Shown here one piece after another: positions 1 to 10,241 of a DNA stretch of 50,130 bases. The notes beneath the pieces were generated by a model, which was not told where the DNA came from, did no database searches, and worked only from the letters and a program-made list of their open reading frames with translations. The stretch is taken from positions 1 through 50,130 of the forward strand of contig JAQBPK010000102.1 in the NCBI GenBank assembly GCA_028287565.1, read 5' to 3'. The position numbers and the translations under genes are program-made. Origin of the DNA: Vulcanimicrobiota bacterium (GTDB lineage: Bacteria; Vulcanimicrobiota; Vulcanimicrobiia; Vulcanimicrobiales; Vulcanimicrobiaceae). Each line of letters begins with the position of its first letter. The first letter of the stretch is position 1.

Positions 1-2
1 TC

Positions 3-1007
3 GGCGGCGCCGACACGCTCACCAGCAAAGTGGCGGTGGTGAGCCCGTCGAGCCGCGACGATGCGGACGTGGACTATTAGTACCTGCAGGTCGTGCCGGA
101 CGAGCCGCGCGTTGATGCGTCGCAGAACTGCGGCAACATGCTGGCCGGAATTGGACCGTTCGCGATCGAGAAGGGGCTCGTCGCGGCGGAAGCCGGCGTG
201 ACGAAGGTGCGGATCCACATGGTCAACACGGCGAGCGTCGCCGTGGCGACGGTGCAAACGCCCGGCGGTCGCGTACGGTACGATGGTGATGCGCGAATCG
301 ACGGTGTGCCCGGAACCGCCGCGCCCATCGTGATCGACTTTCTGGACATCGCGGGCTCGAGCACCGGCGGCGCGCTGCTGCCGACCGGCAACGCGCGCGA
401 CACGGTGGAAGGCGTCGAGGCGACGCTGATCGACAACGGCATGCCGGTCGTCGTGATGCGCGCGTCGGACTTCGGCAAGACGGGGCATGAGACGCCGGCC
501 GAGCTGGAAGCGGACGCGGAGCTCAAGGCGCGTGTCGAACGCGTTCGGCTCGCCGCCGGAAAGCTCATGAACCTTGGAGACGTCACGAAGAAAACCGTGC
601 CGAAGATGTGCCTCGTGGCGCCGGCGGTCAACGGCGGTACGGTCTCGACGCGCAACTTTATTCCGCACAAAGTGCACAAGGCGATCGGCGTATTTGGCGC
701 GGTGAGCGTGGCAACGGCGTGCGCGTATCCGGGTACGGTTGCGGCCGAAGTCGCCGGCGGCGGCACGCGAGCGAGCGAGGTTGCCGCGACCGGCGCGCAA
801 CTCGGTGTGCGCAGGCTCGATATCGAGCATCCGACCGGGTTCTTCACCGTCGACATGCTGCTCGTCACCGACGGCGACGCCGTGCACGTGGAGCGCTCTG
901 CGCTGCTGCGCACGGTGCGCGTATTGATGGCCGGCGATGTCTACGTCCCGGCTGCCGTATGGGATGGCGCCGCGCGCGAGCTCGCCGCTGCCGGAACGAC
1001 CGCATGA
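3..1007 (+). CDS. galD: 4-oxalomesaconate tautomerase (PrpF/GalD family), partial, with in-frame amber codon
   Basis: Isomerises the keto and enol forms of 4-oxalomesaconate in protocatechuate/gallate 4,5-cleavage. The frame is open from the left edge (GGADTLTSK, the usual PrpF N-terminal block) and the protein shows the family signature NCGNMLAGIGPFAIEKG and the later GNARDTVEG block. The true N-terminus lies outside the window. An in-frame TAG at 78-80 sits inside the conserved stretch DADVDY-stop-YLQV, where relatives carry a hydrophobic residue, commonly Leu, so a single TTG to TAG change would explain it. A gene finder would restart at GTG 93 and lose the N-terminal lobe. The stop overlaps the ligJ start (ATGA, 1004-1007). 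The family call is firm; whether the stop is real, a sequencing error or read through is open. Confidence 0.85.
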
Positions 1008-2035
1008 TCATCGACTGCCACGGGCACTACACCACCGCGCCAAAGGAGCTCGGCGCGTTTCGCGACGCGCAGATCGCGGCGCTCAACGATCCCGAAGCGA
1101 CGCCGCCGGCTCTTGAGGATTTGCGGATCAGCGACGACGCTATCCGCGAGAGCCTCGAGAACGCGCAGCTCAAGCTGCAGCGCGAGCGCGGCAGCGACCT
1201 CACCATCTTCTCGCCGCGCGCATCGGCGATGGCGCACCACATCGGCACCGAGCTCACGAGCATCAAGTGGTCGCGCGCATGCAACGACTTGATCGCGCGC
1301 GTGTGCTCGCTGTATCCCGAGAACTTCGTGGGCGTCTGCCAACTGCCGCAGTCACCGGGCGCGCCGCTGGGCAACAGCGTGCGCGAGCTGGAGCGCTGCG
1401 TGAACGAACTGGGCTTCATCGGCTGCAACCTCAATCCCGACCCGTCGGGCGGGCACTGGGACAGTCCACCGCTGACCGACCGCCACTGGTACCCGATCTA
1501 CGAGAAGATGGTCGAGCTCGACGTGCCGGCGATGGTGCACGTCAGCTCGTCGTGCAACCCGAACTTCCACGCAACCGGCGCGCACTACATCAATGCCGAC
1601 ACGACGGCGTTCATGCAGTTTCTGACGTCCGACCTGTTCAAGGACTTCCCGACGCTGCGGTTCATCATCCCGCACGGCGGCGGCGCGGTCCCGTACCATT
1701 GGGGACGCTACCGCGGACTGGCGCAGGACATGAAGAAACCGCCGCTGACCGAGCTGCTGCTGAACAACGTGTTCTTCGACTCGTGCGTGTACCATCTGCC
1801 GGGAATCGAGCTGCTGCTGAAAGTGATCCCGCCGGAGAACATCCTATTCGGCTCCGAGATGGTCGGCGCGGTGCGCGGCATCGACCCCGAGACCGGCAAC
1901 TACTACGACGACACCAAGAAGTATTTCGACGCGCTTCCGCTGAGCGACGACGTGCGCACGAAGATATTCGAGACGAACGCGTACCGCGTGTTCCCGCGCC
2001 TCGCCGCGAAGCTCGGAAAGGTCGCGCCCGCATGA
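1004..2035 (+). CDS. ligJ: 4-oxalomesaconate hydratase (amidohydrolase family)
   Basis: Hydrates 4-oxalomesaconate to 4-carboxy-4-hydroxy-2-oxoadipate, the step after GalD and before the missing aldolase. The 343-residue protein begins MIIDCHGHYTTAP; the HxH pair of the amidohydrolase barrel is at residues 5-7. Further metal and active-site blocks are MVHVSSSCNPNFHATG, FIIPHGGGAVPYHWGR and the C-terminal ILFGSEMVGAVRG. Length and motifs match LigJ rather than general ACMSD-type decarboxylases. Translation is coupled on both sides by 4-base ATGA overlaps. Assignment rests on recognisable LigJ sequence and on the surrounding lig genes. Confidence 0.9.
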   Translation: MIIDCHGHYTTAPKELGAFRDAQIAALNDPEATPPALEDLRISDDAIRESLENAQLKLQRERGSDLTIFSPRASAMAHHIGTELTSIKWSRACNDLIARVCSLYPENFVGVCQLPQSPGAPLGNSVRELERCVNELGFIGCNLNPDPSGGHWDSPPLTDRHWYPIYEKMVELDVPAMVHVSSSCNPNFHATGAHYINADTTAFMQFLTSDLFKDFPTLRFIIPHGGGAVPYHWGRYRGLAQDMKKPPLTELLLNNVFFDSCVYHLPGIELLLKVIPPENILFGSEMVGAVRGIDPETGNYYDDTKKYFDALPLSDDVRTKIFETNAYRVFPRLAAKLGKVAPA

Positions 2036-2924
2036 CGACGTTCACGATGGACGCGAACTACCGGCCGTTCCATCCCAGCCCGCGCAAGCCGAGCTACAAG
2101 CCGCCGGCGGGCGCGGTGGACGCGCACTGCCACGTCTTCGGGCCAGGCAACGTGTTCCCGTACGCGCCCGAGCGCAAGTACACGCCGGGCGATGCGCCCA
2201 AGGAAAAGCTCTTCGAGCTGCGTGACTTCCTCGGCTTCGAGAAGAATGTCATCGTGCAGGCGAGCTGCCACGGCCGGGACAATACGGCGCTGGTCGATGC
2301 ACTGCAAGACTCGGACGGCAAGGCGAAGGGCGTCGCGGTCGTGCGCTACGACATCACCACCGACGAACTCGAAGCGCTCGACGCGGCCGGCGTGTGCGCG
2401 GTGCGGTTCAACTTCGTGAAGCGGCTCGTCGACGCGACGCCGCGCGAGAACTACCTGCGGGTCGCGGAGAAGATCGCGCCGCTGGGCTGGCACATCGTCG
2501 TATACTTCGAAGCGCCCGATCTCGAAGGGCTCACACCGTTCCTCACGTCGCTGCCCGGCACGATCGTCGTTGACCACATGGGCCGCCCGGACGTCGCGAA
2601 GGGCATCAACGACCCCGGCTTCCAACGCTTCGTGAAACTGCTCGACGAGCACAAGAACATCTGGGTGAAAGTTACCTGCCCCGAGCGGCTTACGGTCCAA
2701 GGCCCGCCGTACGATGACGTCATGCCGTTCCAGCGCACTCTTGTCGAACGCTTCCCCGACCGCGTGCTGTGGGGCACCGACTGGCCGCACCCAAACATGA
2801 CGTGGATCGTCCCGGACGACGGCGAGCTGGTCGACCTGATCCCGCGGATCGCACCGACGCCGCAGCTGCAGCAAGCGCTGCTGGTGGACAACCCCAACCG
2901 CCTCTACTGGCCCGACGGAGACCG

Positions 2925-2928
<4 letters not shown>
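2032..2928 (+). CDS. ligI: 2-pyrone-4,6-dicarboxylate hydrolase
   Basis: Opens the lactone ring of 2-pyrone-4,6-dicarboxylate, the LigC product, to give 4-oxalomesaconate. The 298-residue protein has the amidohydrolase motifs in order: VDAHCHVFGP near residue 28, the substrate-contacting RFNFV block near 125, VVDHMGRPD near 180 and WGTDWPHPN near 246. These are typical of LigI, a metal-independent member of the superfamily. The ATG overlaps the ligJ stop (ATGA, 2032-2035) and the stop overlaps the ligA start. Length matches the family (about 290-300). Confidence 0.93.
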
Positions 2929-4245
<1,317 letters not shown>

Positions 4246-4258
4246 GCACAAATGTCAT

Positions 4259-4276
4259 CCTGAGCTTGTCGAAGGA
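4259..4276. repeat. copy of the dispersed CTTCGACAAGCTCAGG-type repeat
   Basis: The sequence CCTGAGCTTGTCGAAGGA lies between ligB and ligC. The same short imperfect palindrome is familiar as a high-copy dispersed sequence in sphingomonads and several other soil phyla, where it often appears translated as ILSLSKD. I see only one copy in this window. It separates ligC from the otherwise overlapping lig genes. Confidence 0.55.
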
Positions 4277-4288
4277 TACGCCACAGCC

Positions 4289-5236
4289 ATGAAGCTCGCC
4301 CTAGCCGGCCAAGGCGCATTCGGCATAAAGCACCTCGAAGCACTGGCAAACATCGACGACGTCGAGGTGGTTTCGCTAGCCGGCGGCAGCCCCGCATCAA
4401 CTGAAGAAGTCGCGCGCAAATGGAACATCCCGCACTGGACGACGGACCTCGCTGAAAGCCTAGCAAAGCCGGAAGTCGAAGCAGTCATCCTAGCAACGCC
4501 AACGCAAATGCACGCCGCGCAGGCGGAGCAGTGCATGCGCGCGGGCAAGCACGTAGAGATCGAGATCCCGATAGCAGACAACCTCTCGGACGCCGAGCGC
4601 CTAGCGCAGGTCCAGCGCGAAACAGGCGTGATCGCCATGGGCGGCCACACCCGCCGCTTCAATCCGAGCCACCAATGGATGCACAACCGCATCAAAGCGG
4701 GCGAACTGACGATCCAGCAGATGGACGTGCAGACGTACTTCTTCCGCCGCACCAACACGAACGCGCTCGGCAAACCACGTAGCTGGACGGATCACCTTCT
4801 GTGGCACCACGCATGCCACACGGTAGACCTGTTCCAGTACCAAACGGGCGAGACGGCATCGAAAGCGGTGGGCGTGCAAGGCCCGATCCACCCGGATCTC
4901 GGCATCGCAATGGACATGGGCATCCTGATGAAGGTCCCGGCGGGCGCAATCTGCACGCTGTCCCTCTCATTCAACAACGACGGCCCGTTCGGAACGTTCT
5001 TCCGCTACATCTGCGACAACGGCACGTACTTAGCGCGCTACGACGACCTATTCGACGGCAACAACAACAAGATCGACCTGAGCGGTGTGGCGGTCTCAAT
5101 GAACGGCATCGAGCTGCAAGACCGCGAGTTCATCGCAGCGATCCGCGAAGGCCGTGAGCCGAATGCCAGCGTGGGGCAATGCTTGACGGCGATGCAGACG
5201 CTGGAGCGCATTGAGCGAACGTTGGACGGCGCATAA
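4289..5236 (+). CDS. ligC: 4-carboxy-2-hydroxymuconate-6-semialdehyde dehydrogenase
   Basis: NAD(P)-dependent oxidation of the ring-cleavage product (as its cyclic hemiacetal) to 2-pyrone-4,6-dicarboxylate. This is a 315-residue GFO/IDH/MocA-fold protein: a Rossmann loop GQGAFGIKH near residue 8, then EIEIPIADNLSDA (equivalent of the EKP region), GGHTRRFNPSHQWMH and LLWHHACHTVDLF, which are characteristic of LigC. It starts 43 bases after ligB, with the dispersed repeat between. It closes the operon and converges on the STAND gene, with only 7 bases between the stops. Confidence 0.93.
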   Translation: MKLALAGQGAFGIKHLEALANIDDVEVVSLAGGSPASTEEVARKWNIPHWTTDLAESLAKPEVEAVILATPTQMHAAQAEQCMRAGKHVEIEIPIADNLSDAERLAQVQRETGVIAMGGHTRRFNPSHQWMHNRIKAGELTIQQMDVQTYFFRRTNTNALGKPRSWTDHLLWHHACHTVDLFQYQTGETASKAVGVQGPIHPDLGIAMDMGILMKVPAGAICTLSLSFNNDGPFGTFFRYICDNGTYLARYDDLFDGNNNKIDLSGVAVSMNGIELQDREFIAAIREGREPNASVGQCLTAMQTLERIERTLDGA

Positions 5237-5243
5237 CGCTCCT

Positions 5244-7799
5244 TCACTCCACACGTTTAGCCGAAACCGCGCGCGCTAGGGCCGCAGTGTATCCCTCGAG
5301 CATCCCGCGGACTTCGGTGAAGAGCTCCTCTCTTGTGGCATCACCCGGCAACAGCTCGTTGACGACCGCGTCGAAGCGCACTCCATCGACGGCTTCGACG
5401 GACCTGTGAACCGTCTCATAGGCGTCAGGAATGATATTCTGCGCTTTCGCCCCGAGTTGCGCAAAGCGCCACGCGACGCGTTGGAGCGCGATCGTAAAGT
5501 CGTCACCGGTCAAGAAGGCGAGCATTGCTCCGGCAAAGCCGTGGCAGGCCGCGCCGCGCTCGTCACCCTCATCGCCCATGTAGATAGCAAGGTTGGTATG
5601 CCCGATGCGGGCGCCTGCGTGATCGTGCGTTTCATACGCATATCGGAGAGAGGTTTTCTGCTGTGCGACGGCAGCTCCGACCTGGTGCGCGGCGGAATAG
5701 CAACCGGCGAACGCCGTAAACACGGCCCCCAGCAGTTCCCGGTCCTGCTCTTTTTCCGCAGCCTTGCGGCATTGCCGCAGTTTCCGTAACGCCTGTTCGA
5801 ATCTGCGATGCTTGCCCAACCTGCCGAGTTCAATCAACGGACCGCAGGAATTTACCATCACGCGTGCGACCTCAAGATCCTTCGCGCCGCGCGACCGCAT
5901 GCTCTTGACCAAGCGCTCATTGAACGTTAAGGCATGAGCCCAGTCCCTTTGCGCGATCGCGGCTGCGTACCCCGTGCTCAGCACCACTTCGCGGACGCTC
6001 CATGGGGTGACCAAATCGTCGTTCTCCAACGGAGGGTCGGGAAGGGTTTTCATGCGTGCGACCAATGACTTGGCATCTCGCACAACCTCGTCAAAGCGAT
6101 TGAGCTGTAATAGTGTCTGAATTTGACCGGCTTCGTCGTTGACGCGCGTCCATGGGCCGACCGGCAAAGCGTCCATGAACTCCTTCGTCTGATTGTAATA
6201 TTCCATCGCCATTTCCGGTCGGCCCGTGTCGCGCAGAAGGCGCAAGAGCTCGCTCATAACGATTTTCGTCTGATGAGGGTCTTCTGATTTCACCGCGTCT
6301 TTGAGAGCGCCGCGAATCACGTCCTCTGCTTCGATGAAAGACCGCAATCGAAGCAACACCTTACCGAGCAGGACACGCGCGGCCAACCCATGGGATGTTC
6401 CTGCCAGCGCGGCCGCGGTCGTTCGGACGAGCGGTAAGGTTACCGACAGCGTATACGGTGACGAGTCTCGGTGGACGATCTCCGCAAGCATCGACAGCGC
6501 GACGTTCCACCTTTGAGCGCGCGCTACGTACGGGAACGCCGACAAACCCGCTCGGACGATGACGGCATCCTCACGAAACTCTTTTGGCAATGCGTCGCGG
6601 TGTGCCACCATCTGCGTGAACCAAAACCGGATCATCTCGTGGTCTACGGCATCCCGAAGGTCTGGGCCGGCGCATCCATACCCCGCCTCTGCGAGGCCGG
6701 GATGCAGACGAACCGTGAGGACATCCTCACCCTCCGGGAGTACACACTGGATTAGACCGGCCGTGACGAGTTCCGGGTACATCGCTCTGGGAACCGGTGC
6801 GGACCGAGGCATTTGAAGAAGCGACCAGACGGCGTCCCAGTTTGATTCCAGAATCCACGCTCGACGATCCCGCTCCTGCAGGCAGCACAGAAAAAGGAAG
6901 AACAAACGAGTAGCCGGTTCCAGGTCGTCCGCAATTTGAAGCGCCCACGTAATAAGCTCAGAAAGGAAATGGGCCGATGCCGCGTCCGGCCCATCCACTG
7001 CGAGGAATGCGCCGAGTGCATTGGTGTCGTCTGTCGTACCCTGCGATAACTGTCGTTCCAAGAGCTGCGAGTCCCGTGCTAGGGAGTCGGCGAATTGCAA
7101 CACCCACGGATGTCCCTGTGCGATTCGCGTCACCTGGTACACGAGGGAGCCGTCGTTGTCGTGCCACTCGTCGGAAGTATTCCGCGCCAACCGGTCGAGA
7201 TTCGGCAGCTCATCGACGAGGACCAACTCCTCCTCGACCGTGAGGGCGTTCACTTGAACGACGCGTAAGGGTACGCCGAAATCGCGCGGTCGCGCACGGC
7301 TCGTGAGTACGAGCCGGGACAAACCGCCACTTGCACAGATGGCACTAATTACGATGCTCCATCGGTGGTCCCGCCACTCTCGCGCCGGCGTGAGCAGCCG
7401 TTCAACGCCATCGACAAAAACCAGCGCCGCCATCTGTCTGAAGCACTCGGTTATCCGTTGAACTTGGCCGGGATCGGTATCCATGCGCTCGATGATCTCC
7501 GCCAGCTTGAGGTCGGAAGGGAACGCCGCGCAGCGCGCGTCCAGGCAGTCCGCGAAGTTGCGCAAAGCGACCGTCGGCTCGTCGTCGTCCTCGGGCGCGT
7601 ACCACACGTAGGTATCGAAGCGTCCCGTCTGTTCGAAGTGGTAGGCAAGCTCCAGCGCGCATGCAGTTTTGCCACCGCCCGGCAGTCCGTAGAAGAGCAC
7701 CCCCGCCCAGGGACTCTGCGCAGCGAGTGCGCCGCTGGCGTCGGTCATCACCACGGTACGCCCCCACAAAACACCCCGGTTCCTCAGGGAAACCGGCAA
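5244..7799 (-). CDS. STAND ATPase-TPR portion of a frameshifted CHAT-STAND protein
   Basis: The open frame encodes 851 residues. A Walker A motif (YGLPGGGKTACALEL, lysine near residue 44) and a Walker B-like strand (ALVFVDGVERLL, near 125-136) are followed by a helical region and many TPR-like helices to the C-terminus, as in NB-ARC/STAND sensors. The apparent TTG start is artificial: at 7761-7765 a run of five C (five G in the coding sense) separates this frame from the upstream CHAT frame. Dropping one base joins PGCFVG to RTVVMTDA, recreating the FVGR motif that typically opens STAND NTPase domains. In these families the ATPase-TPR part senses a trigger and activates the attached effector. 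Trigger and target are unknown here. Confidence 0.8.
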   Translation of the reverse strand: MPVSLRNRGVLWGRTVVMTDASGALAAQSPWAGVLFYGLPGGGKTACALELAYHFEQTGRFDTYVWYAPEDDDEPTVALRNFADCLDARCAAFPSDLKLAEIIERMDTDPGQVQRITECFRQMAALVFVDGVERLLTPAREWRDHRWSIVISAICASGGLSRLVLTSRARPRDFGVPLRVVQVNALTVEEELVLVDELPNLDRLARNTSDEWHDNDGSLVYQVTRIAQGHPWVLQFADSLARDSQLLERQLSQGTTDDTNALGAFLAVDGPDAASAHFLSELITWALQIADDLEPATRLFFLFLCCLQERDRRAWILESNWDAVWSLLQMPRSAPVPRAMYPELVTAGLIQCVLPEGEDVLTVRLHPGLAEAGYGCAGPDLRDAVDHEMIRFWFTQMVAHRDALPKEFREDAVIVRAGLSAFPYVARAQRWNVALSMLAEIVHRDSSPYTLSVTLPLVRTTAAALAGTSHGLAARVLLGKVLLRLRSFIEAEDVIRGALKDAVKSEDPHQTKIVMSELLRLLRDTGRPEMAMEYYNQTKEFMDALPVGPWTRVNDEAGQIQTLLQLNRFDEVVRDAKSLVARMKTLPDPPLENDDLVTPWSVREVVLSTGYAAAIAQRDWAHALTFNERLVKSMRSRGAKDLEVARVMVNSCGPLIELGRLGKHRRFEQALRKLRQCRKAAEKEQDRELLGAVFTAFAGCYSAAHQVGAAVAQQKTSLRYAYETHDHAGARIGHTNLAIYMGDEGDERGAACHGFAGAMLAFLTGDDFTIALQRVAWRFAQLGAKAQNIIPDAYETVHRSVEAVDGVRFDAVVNELLPGDATREELFTEVRGMLEGYTAALARAVSAKRVE

Positions 7800-8997
7800 T
7801 GCGGACAGGATCGCCTGGTAGCGGGGCCCGTGTCGGCGGTGCGAGCCGCAGCGTCGCCGCGAGACTGCCCACGAGTACCGGCGCAGCTATCGATGCGGTG
7901 TCCGCCACCGCCGGATCTTCGTGTATGAGCGAGCTCAGAACGCTCGGCAAAGCAACAGCCGGCGATTGACCGCCGTTGAGAAGCCGGTCGTACATCGCTC
8001 CCATAAGCGACACCGCGAAGCGGTCATCGACCGCGAATCGCATTGCCAAAACGGCACAGCCCGTTTCTCGAACGAGCGTGCGGGCGATAGACATTTCGGC
8101 CTGTGCAGCGGCCCGCTGCGCAGGCGCATCTCTGCGCTCGTCGTGCAATGCAGCCTCAAGCCCGAGCCGCACGCGCGTTTCTTTGACGACGGCCGCAGCC
8201 GAAAGACATGCGGAGACCGTCACGAGCTTCAAACGCGCCGGCATCGCGAGCAGCTTGACGATCTGGTCGGAACGTATGGAGTCCGCACTTCCGTCAAGAC
8301 GTTCTAGCTCTAACCGACCGGGTTCCCCATGTCCCGAGAAGTGAACGACATCCCAGCCGTCGCCGTCCCCTAGTGCCTCGCCTAAGGTTTGGCGGGTGGT
8401 ACCGTATTGTAGGACACGCAACTCGATGTCCTTACCGCGGCCGCGCATGTCGTGCACAAGGCGGCGCAACGCTTGGCGTTCTCTGCGCAAGTTCAGCGCA
8501 TCCGGCGCAGCTACGCTATAGATCGCCAGAATGCGCAGGCGCCCCGTGACGTCGCGGATATGCGGCGCGTCCAAGCCGTCGCCCAGGATCTGGAAAACGA
8601 AGCCGACGTCCAGCAAGGACAACGGCTCGTCAAAGGCATACGCGATTTCGAGCGGCATGGTCACGAGTCGTTCCGCATTCGGCGGCAGGCAAACGCGAAC
8701 GACGACGGGAGCGCGCTCTGCAATGGCCTCGGCCACCGGTCCAAGCACGTTCGCTCCGAGCCAGCGGCCGACGTCCCGAAGGAGCCGGCGCTCGTCTTTC
8801 CGTTGACGATCCGGCGCTGCAAAGCGGTAGAGATAGTCGGGGAGGCTAAAAATCGCCTCATACTCGGGGATACGTTGATCGAGGGCGACGTGGTGCTCTG
8901 CGATAGACGTACCGGCTTCATCTTGAAGAACCCAGCGCCAAGCTTTGAATTCCTTGAGATTATGCAGGCGCAGGATAAGCGTCCTAGCGTCCGTCAT
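7402..8997 (-). CDS. CHAT-domain (caspase-like) protease portion of a frameshifted CHAT-STAND protein
   Basis: Residues 1-412 are meaningful; everything after VGAY (coding past 7765) is out-of-frame translation of the ATPase. The N-terminal ~140 residues form an uncharacterised region, followed by a CHAT domain (about 150-385). Its catalytic pair is visible: His223 in VVHFSGHGEPG and Cys264 in TVSACLSAA. CHAT proteases act in bacterial cell-suicide and defence circuits, for example cleaving gasdermin-like or other partners. The gene begins 43 bases after the membrane-protein gene on the same strand, so the two are probably cotranscribed. No gasdermin-like gene is seen nearby. Confidence 0.82.
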   Translation of the reverse strand: MTDARTLILRLHNLKEFKAWRWVLQDEAGTSIAEHHVALDQRIPEYEAIFSLPDYLYRFAAPDRQRKDERRLLRDVGRWLGANVLGPVAEAIAERAPVVVRVCLPPNAERLVTMPLEIAYAFDEPLSLLDVGFVFQILGDGLDAPHIRDVTGRLRILAIYSVAAPDALNLRRERQALRRLVHDMRGRGKDIELRVLQYGTTRQTLGEALGDGDGWDVVHFSGHGEPGRLELERLDGSADSIRSDQIVKLLAMPARLKLVTVSACLSAAAVVKETRVRLGLEAALHDERRDAPAQRAAAQAEMSIARTLVRETGCAVLAMRFAVDDRFAVSLMGAMYDRLLNGGQSPAVALPSVLSSLIHEDPAVADTASIAAPVLVGSLAATLRLAPPTRAPLPGDPVRIAGFPEEPGCFVGAYRGDDRRQRRTRCAESLGGGALLRTAGRWQNCMRAGACLPLRTDGTLRYLRVVRARGRRRADGRFAQLRGLPGRALRGVPFRPQAGGDHRAHGYRSRPSSTDNRVLQTDGGAGFCRWR

Positions 8998-9040
8998 AGA
9001 AGACCCCTCGACGTACTGCAGCTCAACGCACGTTCACTTT

Positions 9041-9715
9041 TCAGGGCGCTGTCGCCTTAGTTGGTTCCGCGCGGTCAATCACAAGATCGCATTCCTCGAG
9101 AAGGAATCGATTCAGCGTCACGTCGTCGAGCACCGCATCTACCTCGGCCTTCCGCTGCTTTGGCATTCGTCGCTTCTCAACAACTGAGGTCTCGTAGTAT
9201 AGCAGCGCGACGTGATCCCATCGGGGCGGCTCCCTCTTCTGGTGTGCTTCAACGAACGGTCGGCCCGCAAACCACCACAGCCGTATCCAGTGGTAAAGGT
9301 GATTGTGCGCGACTTCAGCGCTGATCTGTTCCGCCTCGATATAGAAGCCGACGTCTTCAAGAATGTCCAGAACGTCCTCGAGGGCGGAGAGCTCGTCCCT
9401 ATACTTATCGATCTCGGCGCGCTCCGTCCAGAGTCTGAGAAGTGCCTCCGCGGCGACTCGTCGCACTGGGGCTGCCTCGTTCCATGTATCTTGATACCGG
9501 AGTATCAATGTTGGGTCGTTGGTGCGCCGGATGTATTCGGTTCGGGTGTGGGCTCCCAAGAGCGCTGCAGCAACTGGCAGCAACGCTAATGCGTAAGAGC
9601 TCGCGTGCGGAATTTCATTGTGGAACACGGCAAGGACCGTGACCCCGAGCGCGAGCACCGGAAGCCCAACCGGGCTTGCGACCGCAAGTGCTTTCCGAAT
9701 ACCACGTGAGTTCAA
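9041..9715 (-). CDS. two-helix membrane protein upstream of the CHAT-STAND gene
   Basis: 224 residues from TTG 9715, chosen because GGAGGT (9728-9723) lies 7 bases upstream; a GTG at 9733 in the same frame has no such site. Two hydrophobic segments (about residues 13-30 and 40-55: LPVLALGVTVLAVF and YALALLPVAAALLGA) precede a charged cytoplasmic domain of roughly 165 helical residues. The layout resembles DUF4760-type proteins, which is a weak similarity from memory only. Its place immediately before a CHAT-STAND protease makes it a candidate membrane effector, anchor or protease target. No catalytic motif is seen. Confidence 0.6.
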   Translation of the reverse strand: MNSRGIRKALAVASPVGLPVLALGVTVLAVFHNEIPHASSYALALLPVAAALLGAHTRTEYIRRTNDPTLILRYQDTWNEAAPVRRVAAEALLRLWTERAEIDKYRDELSALEDVLDILEDVGFYIEAEQISAEVAHNHLYHWIRLWWFAGRPFVEAHQKREPPRWDHVALLYYETSVVEKRRMPKQRKAEVDAVLDDVTLNRFLLEECDLVIDRAEPTKATAP

Positions 9716-10241
9716 CGCGGATACCTCCAACACCGAAACGCCGATGCTTCGAAAGGTCCGCCGTTCCGGACGAAACGTCCTGCGGGTGCGGGCTTCGAAG
9801 GCCCGCGCTGCGGCGCGTGTTCACACCAGACACGTGCTCCGCATCTATGAACTTCTGCGCGGAACCAACGCGTCGAGCCGGAGTGACACGAAGGACGCTG
9901 GAATAGCGCCGAATATGAGCCGCCTTCGGATGAGTCTATAGCAACATAGAGGCAGACGAAGCCGCTGTGCTTGAAAGTGTCTGCTGAATCGAATCCGATC
10001 GACCCACCAATGCTCGGACCGGACGGAGCTATTCTTCGGGTCGCTTTAACGGCACAAGCATTCGAAGCACCGCGCCAGCCTACCGCGCGCGTGCCACGAT
10101 CGCTAGTGCATTGACCGTCAAGAGTAAATAGCGGTCTCGGACATTCGGAACAATGGTGCCCCTTGAACTGCGACTATCTGAGTTTGCGGTCTGGATGCTT
10201 AGGAACGTAAGAATGATGGCATCCCGCAAATCCCCGGGGCG
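9716..10241. other. non-coding stretch between the membrane-protein gene and the AlbA_2 gene
   Basis: No convincing gene on either strand. A GC-rich hairpin (GCGGGC, 7-base loop, GCCCGC) lies at 9788-9806 in what would be the leader of the membrane-protein/CHAT-STAND transcript. A TATAGA-like sequence near 9945 on the minus strand could be a -10 element but has no good -35. Short open frames here look like chance. Confidence 0.4.

Noticed and set aside
9041-9715. Gasdermin as partner of the CHAT protease
   Set aside because: The protein has two N-terminal membrane helices and a helical cytosolic domain, not a beta-rich gasdermin fold with a C-terminal inhibitory peptide.
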